A program made the translations under genes and the position numbers. The notes under the pieces are model-generated. The model saw only the letters and a list, made by a program, of their open reading frames with translations. It ran no database searches and was not told where the DNA came from. A stretch of DNA of 64,000 nucleotides from Bryobacterales bacterium (GTDB lineage Bacteria; Acidobacteriota; Terriglobia; Bryobacterales; Bryobacteraceae), in assembly GCA_025463005.1 (NCBI GenBank), contig JAOAPR010000096.1, forward strand, positions 1-64,000, in the 5' to 3' direction. This document shows, in pieces, positions 1 to 9,061 of this stretch (positions are counted from its first letter, which is position 1; every line of letters begins with the position of its first letter).

Positions 1-179
1 TGACCGCGCGCGACGGAAGTCTGGCGGGCGGTAATACGCCGGATGGCTTCCGCCTCAAGATCATGGACTCGACTGGGGCGACCGTTATCTATGACAATAT
101 GATCGGTGCCACTGACGATGCGACGTCAAACAATACCCAATCCCTGGGTGGCGGGAGCGTAGTCGTCCACAGCAAATAG
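1..179 (+). CDS. C-terminal end of a secreted protein (post-COAP-like)
   Basis: A reading frame enters from outside the window (first full codon at base 3) and ends at TAG 177-179, leaving 58 residues. They contain FRLKIMDSTGA, then VIYDNMIGATDD, and finish with LGGGSVVVHSK. Large secreted acidobacterial and other bacterial proteins with repeat domains (HYR, kelch, choice-of-anchor) often end in a beta-rich segment of this kind, with FRIKIWD, YDN and GGGSIVIHK motifs, known as a post-COAP-1 domain. That assignment is from memory of the family and covers only the tail; the function of the missing N-terminal part cannot be inferred. Confidence 0.6.
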   Translation, partial: TARDGSLAGGNTPDGFRLKIMDSTGATVIYDNMIGATDDATSNNTQSLGGGSVVVHSK

Positions 180-612
180 TCTTATCCAGTTCTAACGAAC
201 ATGACGGCCGGGTTTCAGCTCACCCTGGACGGCCGAGTTCGTTGAGCCCTTGCAACGGCGGCCGAAGGACAGGTATCATAACGTGAATCCTGTTACTGAT
301 GCCGAGAAGCAGAACGGAAAGGGATGAATATTTCTGTCGCTACTCCCGGCAATTCTTGCCCGATCCTGACGAGTGTCGCCGTGTTGGGGATACTGGTCAG
401 AATGCGGACATCAAGATTAATTCAGTCGTAGTCGACGCGATCCAGTGCGCGAACCTGGCTGGGATCCGGTCGAGAAGGAGCGGTTTCACTGTAGTCTGCT
501 CTGCCTGGCGCCAACAGGATCGCCCGATCTCAACCGAACAACTCCGGCCCTCCTGTCGCCGTAGTCTCTTGCGCTGCGGATCTCTCGCAGAATTGCGGAA
601 ACGATCCGGAGT
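180..612. other. Gene-free stretch between the secreted protein and the membrane protein
   Basis: About 430 bases without a convincing gene. The open frames inside it (for example 299-616) are short, lack a ribosome binding site and run into the next gene. The only structure I see is the hairpin at 194-243. The promoter of the membrane-protein gene at 613 should lie here, but I could not pick one out. Confidence 0.5.
194..243 (+). terminator. Long hairpin just after the partial gene
   Basis: Fifteen bases after the stop codon, AACGAAC (194-200) pairs with GTTCGTT (237-243), and inside it CGGCCG (205-210) pairs with CGGCCG (230-235). The loop is about 19 bases. There is no T-run after it, so it is terminator-like only in position and shape and may instead protect the mRNA end. 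Confidence 0.4.
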
Positions 613-2919
613 GTGATCCCCAATATGTCCAGAGCTTCAAAGCGTCGAAACCGCTCTAGCCAACACGACCGCTCTGCTCGGCCGGCGGCAGACGGGTATG
701 TAAATACGACGGCAGGTCCCTCAGTTGACACGCCCGTATCCGCGGCCGGGCCCCAGTTCCGCCCAATAGCATTTCTTTGGAAAAGCAGCCTTCGGATCGA
801 TCCTTACGTTTTTGTCCTGATCCTATTGCCAATTTTCGTTCTTTGGCGCGACTCGAACCCGATTTTTACTCCTGTTGGCAAGATTGATCCTTGGGTCTAT
901 TTTGGCTTCTTTCATAATCTTGTTTCGTTCAAGCGAGATCTGTTTCCGGGAACGTACTACGGCTCTCGTCTCTCCTGGCTCTTACCAGGCTACGTTCTGA
1001 ATAAGCTTTTCCCGCCCTTGGTTGCCAATTATATTCTCCACCTTTCGGTCTACTACACTGCGCTGTTAGCACTATTTTCGCTGCTGAAGACGGCAACCAA
1101 TCGGCAGACAGCCTTGCTGGGCACGATTTTGTTCGGCTTCTACCCGTATCTGTGGTCAGCAGTCGGTTGGGATTATGCGGACGGAGCTGGAATCGCCTGG
1201 TTCCTCGTCACGATGGTGTTGCTGACTCGTGCCTCCGCCGCACCTCGCCGCTACGGAACACTCATCGCTGCCGGCGCTGTTTGTGCCGCTTTGGTCTACT
1301 CCAACCTTGCGTGGTCTCTGTTATGTCCCACATTGCTGTTTTATTACGTGATTCGGAGCCGAGTACAGCGACGCGCCGCTTGGATCAGGGCTCTTTTGGA
1401 AATGGGAATCTGGTTCGGCATCGGAATCGCGCTGGTGACAGGTATCCTCTGCCTGATAAATCACGCCATTGATGGAACCTATTGGTTTTATGCGCCATCC
1501 ATCGGATACGCTCTTGGAACCGTAGGGAAGAAGAATCCATGGAAGAATCCAATTGCTGAGTGGATGACTACGGCACGATGGCTAATCTTTCCGGTGGCTA
1601 CAGTACTTCTCAGTCTGGCGACTGGCATCTTTCGAAGAAGAGCCTTTTTCACGCGCCAGAACGTTCCGAGCATCCTGTTCGCAATGCAGTTTTTGTTGGC
1701 GGCCGGTATCATGCTGTGGGTGGATTCCACGGGAGACCCGCTGCTGCAATATCCATATTATGCGAGCTACTTGATTCCCTTTACGTTTCTGGTTATCGGC
1801 TCGCAAGCTCTCCGGTTTCCACAACTCACAAAACTGGGGCTGTCGCTGACTGTCGTCCTCACTCTCGTCGTGCTGAGTTTATCCTGGTGGGTTCCTGCGG
1901 ACAGCTACTGGGCCAGGCTCCCCAGCCCCCTTTGGCCATTCGGGATCGCTCTTCTTCTAGTCAGCGCAGGTACGGTTTTAGTTGGTCGAGTTACAGGGCT
2001 GGTTATGGTTCTCGCTGCCACCGGAGTTTTGTACTCGTACATCCTCATTGGCCGTCAGCCCGCAAACGCGGCGCGAGGAAGCTTCATTCGGATTGCGCGC
2101 GGCGTTCACGAAATTGAGACGATCAGGCAGGGGCGTCCGGTCCGGTTTTGGTTTGACGCTAAAGAGATCTATGGGCCTGAGTTTCACTCCTTAAACTCGA
2201 CCTACCTGTGGGGCTACACGATGCTTAGCTCCACATTTCCGGCACTGCCAAAGAATGTCACTCTGCCGTCCGGTACCCTGCTAGCGGTTCCGTCGGCTCG
2301 CGTCGACGCAGTGGAGGAGGTGGTGAAATCATATAAATCCGATGGCAATATCCTGAGCCTTGTATCTCAAGTGCCGATCGAAGCTGAGGGTGGCCGTTAC
2401 TCGCTCTCATTCCTTGAAGTCATCACTGATCCAGGAACGGTTCAGGAATTGACAGTCTCGTTTGACGAACAAGGAAGTGGTGTGTTGTCTGTACGATCAG
2501 GCGAAGTCCATGAACCGCTGCCTAGGGAGCGGTGGAATTCATGCGACGAGAAGACCTGTAAGGGTCTCATGCTTGCAGAAAGTGACGGCCTCCATGTAAC
2601 AACATCCGTCGGTTCCTGGGGCTACGCAACTATGTACTCTTCACTAACTATACCTACGGACGGAAAATACCGTTTCGTATTGGGATACCGAATGTTATCA
2701 GGACGTATGTACTTCGGCGCTCTGAAGGGAGATCAATCGGGGTGGCTGACCGGAGCGGTCTCAGCAGGAACAGGGCGGGATATGCGTGTGGAATGCACCT
2801 TGACTCTTCGGGGAGGAGACAAGGTCTGGCTCGTAACAACCAACGCCGAGCCTGTCATGAAGGAGCCCTCTACATACGTGATTAAGGAATTGCGCGCCTT
2901 CCGTTACGTAGATCCTTAG
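613..2919 (+). CDS. Large polytopic membrane protein, GT-C glycosyltransferase-like
   Basis: This 768-residue protein begins at GTG 613; ATG 625 in the same frame would remove four residues. A basic, Ser-rich cytoplasmic N-terminus (1-60) precedes about a dozen hydrophobic segments between residues 64 and 490. A soluble, probably periplasmic region of about 270 residues follows. The first outer loop carries acidic residues (D80, D92 in KIDPWVYFG), as in GT-C fold enzymes that use polyprenyl-phosphate sugars, but no clear DxD motif is visible. It stands at the edge of a glycan gene group, which fits transfer of a sugar to an envelope acceptor. The substrate is unknown, and a non-catalytic membrane protein cannot be excluded. 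Confidence 0.6.
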   Translation: MIPNMSRASKRRNRSSQHDRSARPAADGYVNTTAGPSVDTPVSAAGPQFRPIAFLWKSSLRIDPYVFVLILLPIFVLWRDSNPIFTPVGKIDPWVYFGFFHNLVSFKRDLFPGTYYGSRLSWLLPGYVLNKLFPPLVANYILHLSVYYTALLALFSLLKTATNRQTALLGTILFGFYPYLWSAVGWDYADGAGIAWFLVTMVLLTRASAAPRRYGTLIAAGAVCAALVYSNLAWSLLCPTLLFYYVIRSRVQRRAAWIRALLEMGIWFGIGIALVTGILCLINHAIDGTYWFYAPSIGYALGTVGKKNPWKNPIAEWMTTARWLIFPVATVLLSLATGIFRRRAFFTRQNVPSILFAMQFLLAAGIMLWVDSTGDPLLQYPYYASYLIPFTFLVIGSQALRFPQLTKLGLSLTVVLTLVVLSLSWWVPADSYWARLPSPLWPFGIALLLVSAGTVLVGRVTGLVMVLAATGVLYSYILIGRQPANAARGSFIRIARGVHEIETIRQGRPVRFWFDAKEIYGPEFHSLNSTYLWGYTMLSSTFPALPKNVTLPSGTLLAVPSARVDAVEEVVKSYKSDGNILSLVSQVPIEAEGGRYSLSFLEVITDPGTVQELTVSFDEQGSGVLSVRSGEVHEPLPRERWNSCDEKTCKGLMLAESDGLHVTTSVGSWGYATMYSSLTIPTDGKYRFVLGYRMLSGRMYFGALKGDQSGWLTGAVSAGTGRDMRVECTLTLRGGDKVWLVTTNAEPVMKEPSTYVIKELRAFRYVDP

Positions 2920-3520
2920 GCTGCATTTCATCCGCTGATGCGATTAAGAGAAGATACTCATGTGCTTGACGAAATTCCTCCTGATGGAGAATCCGAGTAT
3001 GCTTTGCGATGATACTCAGGAGGGCCTCCTTAGTCCTAGGGTTAGAGCCGCGGTCCAGCGACCACAATAGCCTGCCGGGCCACCACTTCGGCTTCCAGAG
3101 AGCGTCATAGAACAACAAGCGCCCTCCGGGCCGGAGGATCCGGGTAATTTCCAACACCATTCGTTGCAACTCTAAGTCGTTCAGATGGTGCGACACCGCC
3201 ACGCAAATCGCCAAGTCCATGCTCGCGTCTGCTACTGGCGTCGCGGTCGCATCGCCGAGGATCGCAAGCGCGTTCTTGTTTCGTCTGCGAAAGTGGAGGA
3301 GCTTCGGCGCCTCATTGTCCAGGCAGTAGTAGTTGCAATCGGAGGACAATAGGTTTCGAATTCGACCCGTGCCACCGCCAAGATCAAGGACGTTGTGATA
3401 CGGGTGTTCGCCCAATGCCCTTCGAAAGCGTCGATAGACGAGCTCGATACCGCCAACAGTCTGGATCAAGTCATAGACAGGGCCAAAGGAAGCAACCCTG
3501 TGAAGGGCTTTGAGTATCAT
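2882..3520 (-). CDS. Class I SAM-dependent methyltransferase
   Basis: The protein shows the Rossmann methyltransferase pattern: motif I VLDLGGGTGR with a triple Gly, then YYCLDNE (acidic end of beta 2), GDATATP (motif II) and ILRPGGRLLF (motif III). The open frame extends to 3610, but that would overlap the upstream methyltransferase by more than 50 bases. The ATG at 3520 (MILKALHRV) gives 212 residues and leaves a 37-base gap, so I chose it. It is close behind the methyltransferase at 3558-4427, so the two are probably co-transcribed. The 3' end overlaps the convergent membrane-protein gene by 38 bases. The substrate is unknown; a lipid-linked sugar or glycan is likely from context. Confidence 0.75.
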   Translation of the reverse strand: MILKALHRVASFGPVYDLIQTVGGIELVYRRFRRALGEHPYHNVLDLGGGTGRIRNLLSSDCNYYCLDNEAPKLLHFRRRNKNALAILGDATATPVADASMDLAICVAVSHHLNDLELQRMVLEITRILRPGGRLLFYDALWKPKWWPGRLLWSLDRGSNPRTKEALLSIIAKHTRILHQEEFRQAHEYLLLIASADEMQPKDLRNGRRAIP

Positions 3521-3557
3521 TCGTTTAAGCAAACAAGTGTACGGGATGCTCGCGCCG

Positions 3558-4427
3558 TTAGTCTCTCCGCGCGATAAGAAGCAAGGATCCGCCGGCCGGA
3601 AACGAAACACCTTGCATGATTAGGGCGCGCTCGACTCCCAGAGTCGTTTCCAGAATGCCATTCGTAAGGCGCCCAATCTTGTATTCAGCAAGCGGGTCAA
3701 AACAGGTCCCGGGCCGATTGCGTTTCCAACGCGAAAGCAGCAGAAGCGGCAATAGGAGCGAGACAAAGGAGGTAGCCCGCACGATCTTGAACCCAGCGTG
3801 TTGCACCTTGCGGATCAACTCCGGCCGTGTATATCTCCGCTTGTGACATGCGTATTGGTCGACGTTACTCCAGAGGAAACGGTGCTGGGGCACCGTTAGG
3901 AGAAGGCCGCCCCCCGGGCGACTGGCACGGAAAAGCCCGGCTAAGACGAGCTCGTCTTCTTCGATGTGCTCTAAAACATCGAATGCGCCAACCACGTCAA
4001 ACTCCCCGTCGAACGGCAATTTGCGAGCATCCATTTGGAACAGCGCGACGCCTGGTAGCCGCCGTTCGGCGAAGCGCAGGCCCTCGGTGAAGATCTCGCT
4101 ACCCGCGAGATGCAGTTGCGGGAATCGCTCTTGCAGCCCAGACAGGACAAAGCCTGTGCCGCAACCAATTTCCAGAAAGCTGTCGGCAGCGGGAAACCAT
4201 CGTCCGAACGCCCACTGCAAGAGCCGGTTGCGCGACTTAAACCAAAAGTGGTCCCGCTCTAGCGCCTGTAGGATATCGAAATGGGAAGCGTCGAAGCCCC
4301 CATTTGATTCTGAGAATTCCGGAGCAAAGGACGGAAAGCCGTGTCTTCGTGAGGGCGCCCAGTTGCAATGGGGGCATTTCCACCCATCGGACGTGAATGC
4401 TCGCTCGCAGGATAGACAGAACTTCAG
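3558..4427 (-). CDS. Zinc-ribbon class I methyltransferase with probable CTG start
   Basis: The clear part shows FLEIGCGTGFV (motif I), FDVLEHIEE and RPGGGLLLTVPQH, a common type of methyltransferase in surface-glycan clusters. Its first ATG/GTG/TTG is a TTG at 4220, in the middle of the conserved N-terminal region. Reading further upstream in the same frame gives a zinc ribbon (CLSC, then CPHC ten residues later) followed by FDILQALERDHFWFKSRNRL, a stretch I know from relatives of this family. No ATG, GTG or TTG exists between that region and the stop at 4503-4505. The CTG at 4425-4427 has GGAGG six bases before it and gives 289 residues. A point mutation or sequencing error of an original ATG is the alternative. 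Confidence 0.7.
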   Translation of the reverse strand: MKFCLSCERAFTSDGWKCPHCNWAPSRRHGFPSFAPEFSESNGGFDASHFDILQALERDHFWFKSRNRLLQWAFGRWFPAADSFLEIGCGTGFVLSGLQERFPQLHLAGSEIFTEGLRFAERRLPGVALFQMDARKLPFDGEFDVVGAFDVLEHIEEDELVLAGLFRASRPGGGLLLTVPQHRFLWSNVDQYACHKRRYTRPELIRKVQHAGFKIVRATSFVSLLLPLLLLSRWKRNRPGTCFDPLAEYKIGRLTNGILETTLGVERALIMQGVSFPAGGSLLLIARRD

Positions 4428-4433
4428 GGCTGA

Positions 4434-4438
4434 CCTCC
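4434..4438 (-). promoter_or_regulatory. Shine-Dalgarno GGAGG placing a CTG start
   Basis: On the minus strand the sequence reads GCGGAGGTCAGCC followed by CTG AAG TTC. The GGAGG core is six bases from the CTG, an ideal distance, and directly precedes the zinc-ribbon N-terminus of the methyltransferase. It decides the start chosen for that gene. Confidence 0.55.
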
Positions 4439-4595
4439 GCTTCCCTCTTTGTTTGGAAGGACACAGTGAGTCTTCTCCCGACGGGCCTTGTCGAACTGCT
4501 GACTAGGAGAGCTTGAACGATTCATGTTCGCTTCGGTAAGGCGATCTAGAACGGTCAACTGCAAAAGATTAACGGCTCATAGCAGACCGAATGTT

Positions 4596-5366
4596 CTAAA
4601 TCGCGAGCTTACTTTGGCGCGCCGTCGGGACCTTAACGACGATTGCGTGTCCATTCAAGTTATGGAGCACTAGGCGTTCGCTTTCCGACATTTGCTCATT
4701 GACGTATTTCGTGATGCCCTCACCACCCCGAAATCCATAGTCGTCATAGACGACTATGCCGCCCGGAACCATCCGGCTCCAAACCCAGGCCATCACGTCT
4801 TTGGCTGACTCATATACGTCCACGTCGACATGGCAGAGCCTGAAACGGGCGCCCGGTTCGATGAGGTGTGCCGTTTGATCGGGGAAAATACCCTTAAGCA
4901 CACGCGCATTTGTAAGACTCAGAGTCCGGAGAAGGTCTTCGACAATGTGCTGCGACGTATCACAGTGTTCGCCACCTTTATAGACGCCATCATGCGACCC
5001 CGCCTTTACAACACCTTCAAAGGTATCGCACAAATACACAGGATCAGCGATTCCCGCCAACAATGCTTTCTTCGCCATCAGCGCACCGGATCCGCCGCGC
5101 CAGACGCCGACCTCCAAAATTGCACCCTCCAACTTCGAAACCTGTCCCACAAGAGTCCAAAGCTCCCAGCAGCGGTAGATATCGACTAGCGTATTAGGGT
5201 GGATCGACTTATACGCAGTTAGAAACGCCGGTGCCGAATTCCAAGGCGCGTAAGTTGCCAAAGGGCGCGCAAGCTCATATTCCGAAGAGCCCTGAGGCGA
5301 GCGTATGACCTGAAACCCGAAGCTATCCAGTACCGTGCGCACTGTCGTCTTTAATCCAGCTGTCAT
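4596..5366 (-). CDS. TylF/macrocin-like O-methyltransferase
   Basis: The 256-residue protein matches the TylF family (macrocin O-methyltransferase). It has ILEVGVWRGGSG at 83-94, YLCDTFEG at 111-118, the acidic HVDVDVYESAKD segment at 179-190 and the metal-site-like VVYDDYG at 205-211. Members methylate sugar hydroxyls on macrolides and, in glycan clusters, deoxysugar residues; catalysis needs Mg2+. It begins at ATG 5366 and is separated from the flanking genes by about 90 and 150 bases, so it may be transcribed alone. A role in decorating a surface polysaccharide is inferred from context. Confidence 0.8.
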   Translation of the reverse strand: MTAGLKTTVRTVLDSFGFQVIRSPQGSSEYELARPLATYAPWNSAPAFLTAYKSIHPNTLVDIYRCWELWTLVGQVSKLEGAILEVGVWRGGSGALMAKKALLAGIADPVYLCDTFEGVVKAGSHDGVYKGGEHCDTSQHIVEDLLRTLSLTNARVLKGIFPDQTAHLIEPGARFRLCHVDVDVYESAKDVMAWVWSRMVPGGIVVYDDYGFRGGEGITKYVNEQMSESERLVLHNLNGHAIVVKVPTARQSKLAI

Positions 5367-5519
5367 TGTCGAATCGAACTAAAACTCTGCTCTTCGGAAA
5401 GGGACTCTTAAGTTGACGTCTAACCGCAATGGGAACGCAGAGTCCCGCGAGTCTAACCGTCACAATCCAGTACAGCCGATTGCCACCGCCAGCGTAGCAC
5501 ACGGGATATCATAGACGCT

Positions 5520-6338
5520 ATGGCGCCATCGACACACAGCGGATTTTTGGCTCCTCTTATAGCCCCCACTAGAGCGAATTTTCTGCATGCGATTGAGTCG
5601 CAAGGCTATGCAATCCTGCCGGATGTCGTGCCCCGCCACTTGTTGGGGCCGCTAAGGCTGGAGCTTGAAGCAGCGATCAAGGAAGAGGAGGCGCAACTTC
5701 GCGGGCGATATCCGGCGACGAACTACGGTATGGTGCTGATATGCTCGCTTTACGGTGGCGCACTTCTAAGGATCATCGATGAGAGGGCGCTAATGGAGCC
5801 GTTCGAGTGGCTCCTCGGCGAGGGCTGTATCATTTACGCTTACACGTCGTCCTCAATGCCCCCTGGCTCGGGAAACTACTCTAATCGAATCCACGTGGAC
5901 TGCCCACGTTTGATCCCCGGGTACATTACCAACGTGGGAGCAACCGTCCTGCTTGATGACTTCACTGAGCGGAACGGCGGCACGTGGTTCCTGCCAGGTT
6001 CGCACACCCGTGCCGAAGAGCCCGAAGAAGAGGAATTCTACAAGGATGCCGCGAGAGTAATCGCCCCCGCCGGGAGCGTGTTTTACTTTAACGCTCGCTT
6101 GTGGCATGCGGGGGGCAAAAATGAAACGGCCAACTGGCGACATGCGGTAACGATCAACATGTGCAGACCTTACATGAAGCAGAGGATCGATATTCCCAGG
6201 GCCATGGCGCACATGGACTTATCGGGAGTTGGAGACCGAGTGCTGCAGAAGCTCGGCTTTCTCAGTCAAGTACCGGCCAATTATGACGAGTTTTACGCCC
6301 CCGAGGAGCGAAGAAAGTTTAGGCAAAAACCAGAATAG
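5520..6338 (+). CDS. Phytanoyl-CoA dioxygenase (PhyH) family protein
   Basis: The 272-residue protein fits the PhyH Fe(II)/2-oxoglutarate oxygenases. H125 and D127 (IHVDCP) and H196 (LWHAGGKN) would form the iron triad, and the basic residue for 2-oxoglutarate may be R207. FLPGSHTR at 158-164 is also typical. PhyH relatives in biosynthetic clusters hydroxylate small molecules or sugars. The next gene, a methyltransferase, starts two bases after the stop, so the two probably act in one pathway, for instance hydroxylation followed by O-methylation. The substrate cannot be read from the sequence. Confidence 0.75.
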   Translation: MAPSTHSGFLAPLIAPTRANFLHAIESQGYAILPDVVPRHLLGPLRLELEAAIKEEEAQLRGRYPATNYGMVLICSLYGGALLRIIDERALMEPFEWLLGEGCIIYAYTSSSMPPGSGNYSNRIHVDCPRLIPGYITNVGATVLLDDFTERNGGTWFLPGSHTRAEEPEEEEFYKDAARVIAPAGSVFYFNARLWHAGGKNETANWRHAVTINMCRPYMKQRIDIPRAMAHMDLSGVGDRVLQKLGFLSQVPANYDEFYAPEERRKFRQKPE

Positions 6339-6340
6339 CT

Positions 6341-7201
6341 ATGGATACCGACGTCAATTCACGCTATCGAGAGGTCATCGACGCCAACCAGAAAGTCTTG
6401 ACGGCGATGGCTGGCGTCTACAACAGTTCTGAGCCGCATTTTCGGCCAGAGAACATTGCTCAAGTCACGGCGAAGCTGCAAGGAATTTTTTCTCGGACGG
6501 GCGCCCGGCGCCTTCTCGATTTGGGTTGCGGAACCGGTTTCATCATCGACATCGCCAAACACTATGTCGCGGAGATCGACGGTGTAGATGTTACGGAGGC
6601 CATGATTCGGCAAGTCGATTGTACCGGTAACGCCGACATTCGTCTGCATTTGGCTGATGCTGGTGAATTCCCTGTGGCGCCAGGCACCTACGACGTGGTG
6701 ACAGGGTACTCGTTCCTGCACCATCTCTATGATATTGGGCCTGCTCTGGCAACGGCGGCTCGGGCGCTCCGGCCGGGAGGGGAGTTCTACGCGGATCTTG
6801 AGCCCAATCGCTATTTCTGGGACGCCATCAAAGGCCTTAACCCTGCCGTCTCCTACGATGCCATCATCGAGCGTGAAAGGGCCTCCGTCCTGGAGAGAGA
6901 TACCCAGATACAGGAACAATTCCAGATCGAAAGGGAGCTCTTCAATCAGGCGGAATACAACAAGAACATTACCGGAGGCTTCTCTGAAGAATATCTGACC
7001 GACAAGCTCCTGAGTGCGGGCTTTCGGAAGGTTTCGGTTTTTTACTATTGGTTTCTTGGCCAGGCCGCTCTCGTCAACAGCCCACAGCACCCGCGTGAGC
7101 AATGCGTCCTAATGGCGGGACTTTGCGCAGATACGCTCGCGAAGGGCCTTCCGTTGACCCGGCATCTGTTTAAGTACCTCGGGTTCGTGGCTACCCGTTA
7201 G
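6341..7201 (+). CDS. Class I SAM-dependent methyltransferase
   Basis: The 286-residue enzyme has motif I LLDLGCGTGF at 58-67, VDVTEAMI (end of beta 2), HLADAGEFP, SFLHHLYD and ALRPGGEFYADLEP. The insertion after the core is long and charged and may bind the substrate. The start codon at 6341 is two bases after the stop of the PhyH gene, which indicates translational coupling. The last 11 bases overlap the convergent glycosyltransferase gene. It is one of four methyltransferases in this 4.3-kb stretch. Confidence 0.8.
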   Translation: MDTDVNSRYREVIDANQKVLTAMAGVYNSSEPHFRPENIAQVTAKLQGIFSRTGARRLLDLGCGTGFIIDIAKHYVAEIDGVDVTEAMIRQVDCTGNADIRLHLADAGEFPVAPGTYDVVTGYSFLHHLYDIGPALATAARALRPGGEFYADLEPNRYFWDAIKGLNPAVSYDAIIERERASVLERDTQIQEQFQIERELFNQAEYNKNITGGFSEEYLTDKLLSAGFRKVSVFYYWFLGQAALVNSPQHPREQCVLMAGLCADTLAKGLPLTRHLFKYLGFVATR

Positions 7202-8168
7202 CCGCAAGATCGTCGGCCCGGGCGGGAAGGTTTTCAAACGACTTAATCACATAGCGGGGCCGGTCCTGGACCTCCCGCAAAATGCGCCCGACATAGAGGC
7301 CGACTAGTCCGAGGAACATCAGGTTAGCGCCTCCCAGAAGCACGATCATGCCAAGTGTCGAGGTATAGCCGGGAAGCGTCTCCGCAAAGAACAACCTCTG
7401 GAGCGCTAGTCCCGCGATAAGGATGACACCTACGAATGTGACGCCGCACCCTAGCGCAGCAGCGAGGCGCAAGGGTAGGTCCGAAAAACCGATGATCGAT
7501 TCCGTGGCCATGTGCAGCCGCTTGCGAAACGTGTAACTGGATTTCCCCAGGGTGCGCGCCTGATGGCGGATCGTTACGTAGCCGTGCTTAAACCCCAGCC
7601 AATTCTCCAGCCCGGGGATAAAGGGAGTCTTCTCGTTTAGTGTGTTGTAGGCATCCACGAAAGGGCGGGTCATCATTCGCAAAGAGGCTGCATTTAGGGG
7701 CGTCTCCGCGCCGGTGAGGGCGTTCAGAAGGGCATTGAAGGCGCGTGACGTCAGATGCTCGTGCCAGGGACTCTGGCGCTTTTCGCGCAGACCGAGAACA
7801 ATATCGCAGTCGCCAACGCGCAGCCTCCTCACAAGAACGGGAATCTGATCAGGAGGGTCCTGCATATCCACATTGATCATGGCCACGTAATCACCGGTCG
7901 CGAAGCGATACCCGCAGGACACCGCCACGTGCTGCCCAAAATTCCGGCTCAGTTCGATGACTTTCACAAACGGAAAAGTTCGGGCTGCTTCTCGCAGCAG
8001 TGACTGGGAATCGTTGCGGCTGCCGTCGTTGACGAAGATGACCTCCACCTCCTGGGATATGTCTTTAACGAGGAGGAAGAGACACATCTCCCGCTCCAAC
8101 GTCTGGCAGAAGGGTTGTGCGAGATACCCATCATTGTAAATCGGAACAACAAAAGAATAGGCAGGCAT
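7191..8168 (-). CDS. Family 2 glycosyltransferase, GtrB/DPM1-like
   Basis: The 325-residue protein has a GT-A domain (about 1-225) with VVPIYNDG at the N-terminus, VIFVNDGSRNDS at 43-54 and the metal-binding D101/D104 of NVDMQDPP. Two membrane helices follow (about 235-260 and 270-300). This architecture is that of polyprenyl-phosphate sugar synthases such as GtrB, ArnC and YfdH, which make a lipid-linked sugar for a GT-C transferase. The GT-C-like membrane protein at 613-2919 could be its partner. The start is ATG 8168. The sugar is not predictable. Confidence 0.85.
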   Translation of the reverse strand: MPAYSFVVPIYNDGYLAQPFCQTLEREMCLFLLVKDISQEVEVIFVNDGSRNDSQSLLREAARTFPFVKVIELSRNFGQHVAVSCGYRFATGDYVAMINVDMQDPPDQIPVLVRRLRVGDCDIVLGLREKRQSPWHEHLTSRAFNALLNALTGAETPLNAASLRMMTRPFVDAYNTLNEKTPFIPGLENWLGFKHGYVTIRHQARTLGKSSYTFRKRLHMATESIIGFSDLPLRLAAALGCGVTFVGVILIAGLALQRLFFAETLPGYTSTLGMIVLLGGANLMFLGLVGLYVGRILREVQDRPRYVIKSFENLPARADDLAANG

Positions 8169-8257
8169 TGATTCACCACTGTTCCCAAAACGTGCTCAAT
8201 CGTCTCCGGTAGGTGATGAACAAGAGAGCGGCCAACGCTGCAGGATCACGCAAATCG

Positions 8258-8800
8258 TTACTGCTCCGTCTCGAGCTTCAAAAAGTCGTCTCTTAGCAGT
8301 CCCATGTACAAAGCAGGCAGCCGTTCTCCGTTCAGCAGGAAACCGTCACGAAGGACCCCTTCCACCTGGAATCCGAGCGCGCTGTAAGCGCGAATCGCCG
8401 GCGCGTTAAGGGCATGTACGGTCAGCCAGACCTTGTTCAGATCACGATCGAGAAACCACTTCCCGAGCGCGTAGTACATTCCGGTCAGCCCTACCCCGGA
8501 ACCACGCGCCTCACGTGCGCCGACGTAGACGGAAAAACGCGCAGATCGCAGGTGTGCGTCAGCTTGATCCAAGACTACATTGCCTACATGTGTAGCTTTG
8601 AGGAAGATTGCATAGGGCCAAATGGATTCTCCCTGCAATGCCTTCTCGATCCAAGCCCTTGTCTTTTCAAGAGTGGGCTGCCTGGTCAGTCCGAGGTTCG
8701 CACCAACTTCTGGATCCAACATCCACGAAAGCATATTGGTGGCATGGTCGCATGTCAAAGGGCCGATGGAAACATCGTTCCGGAGCCTGATCCGACGCAT
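8258..8800 (-). CDS. GNAT-family N-acetyltransferase (RimJ/RimL type)
   Basis: The protein shows the Acetyltransf_3 layout: IGPLTCDHATNMLSWMLDPEV near the N-terminus, GSGVGLTGMYYALGKW as the acetyl-CoA pyrophosphate loop, and ALNAPAIRAYSALGFQVEG as the C-terminal signature. I start it at ATG 8800 (MRRIRLRND), which matches the family; a GTG at 8818 would add six residues. Relatives in glycan clusters acylate amino sugars, and the aminotransferase at 9930 could make such a substrate. A ribosomal-protein acetyltransferase is the alternative. Confidence 0.75.
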   Translation of the reverse strand: MRRIRLRNDVSIGPLTCDHATNMLSWMLDPEVGANLGLTRQPTLEKTRAWIEKALQGESIWPYAIFLKATHVGNVVLDQADAHLRSARFSVYVGAREARGSGVGLTGMYYALGKWFLDRDLNKVWLTVHALNAPAIRAYSALGFQVEGVLRDGFLLNGERLPALYMGLLRDDFLKLETEQ

Positions 8801-8887
8801 CGAGAGACATTGTAGCACCGAGGTGAACGCTCACCAGCAGAACTGTCCTCGGCGTCTGGCTTCTGATGATGCCTCTTCCCGTCTCAG

Positions 8888-8896
8888 TGTTATGAT
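8888..8896 (+). promoter_or_regulatory. Possible extended -10 promoter element
   Basis: TGTTATGAT reads as an extended -10 box (TGn-TATGAT) in the 260-base gap before the WbqC-like gene, about 165 bases from its start. No good -35 hexamer is visible, which extended -10 promoters can lack. A weak call. Confidence 0.25.
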
Positions 8897-9061
8897 TTAC
8901 AGTTAAACGGTTCTGAACAGCCCGTACCGAATCTGCCGAAGGCGCACTGAACTTCGAACTCGGCCTGGACGCGGGAGTCGAAAAGCAATTCGTGTTTGGG
9001 TTGCGCGTTCCACGTCAGGCCGCGAACCTGGTCGGGCGACCTTGGAGGGTGTTAGTAAGCA

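Noticed and set aside
299-731. Short open frames on both strands before the membrane-protein gene
   Set aside because: No ribosome site, no recognisable protein, and they run into the real gene at 613.
1791-1800. GCCGATAA on the minus strand within the membrane-protein gene
   Set aside because: A chance match inside coding sequence, useful as a reminder that this 8-mer alone is weak evidence for sigma-28.
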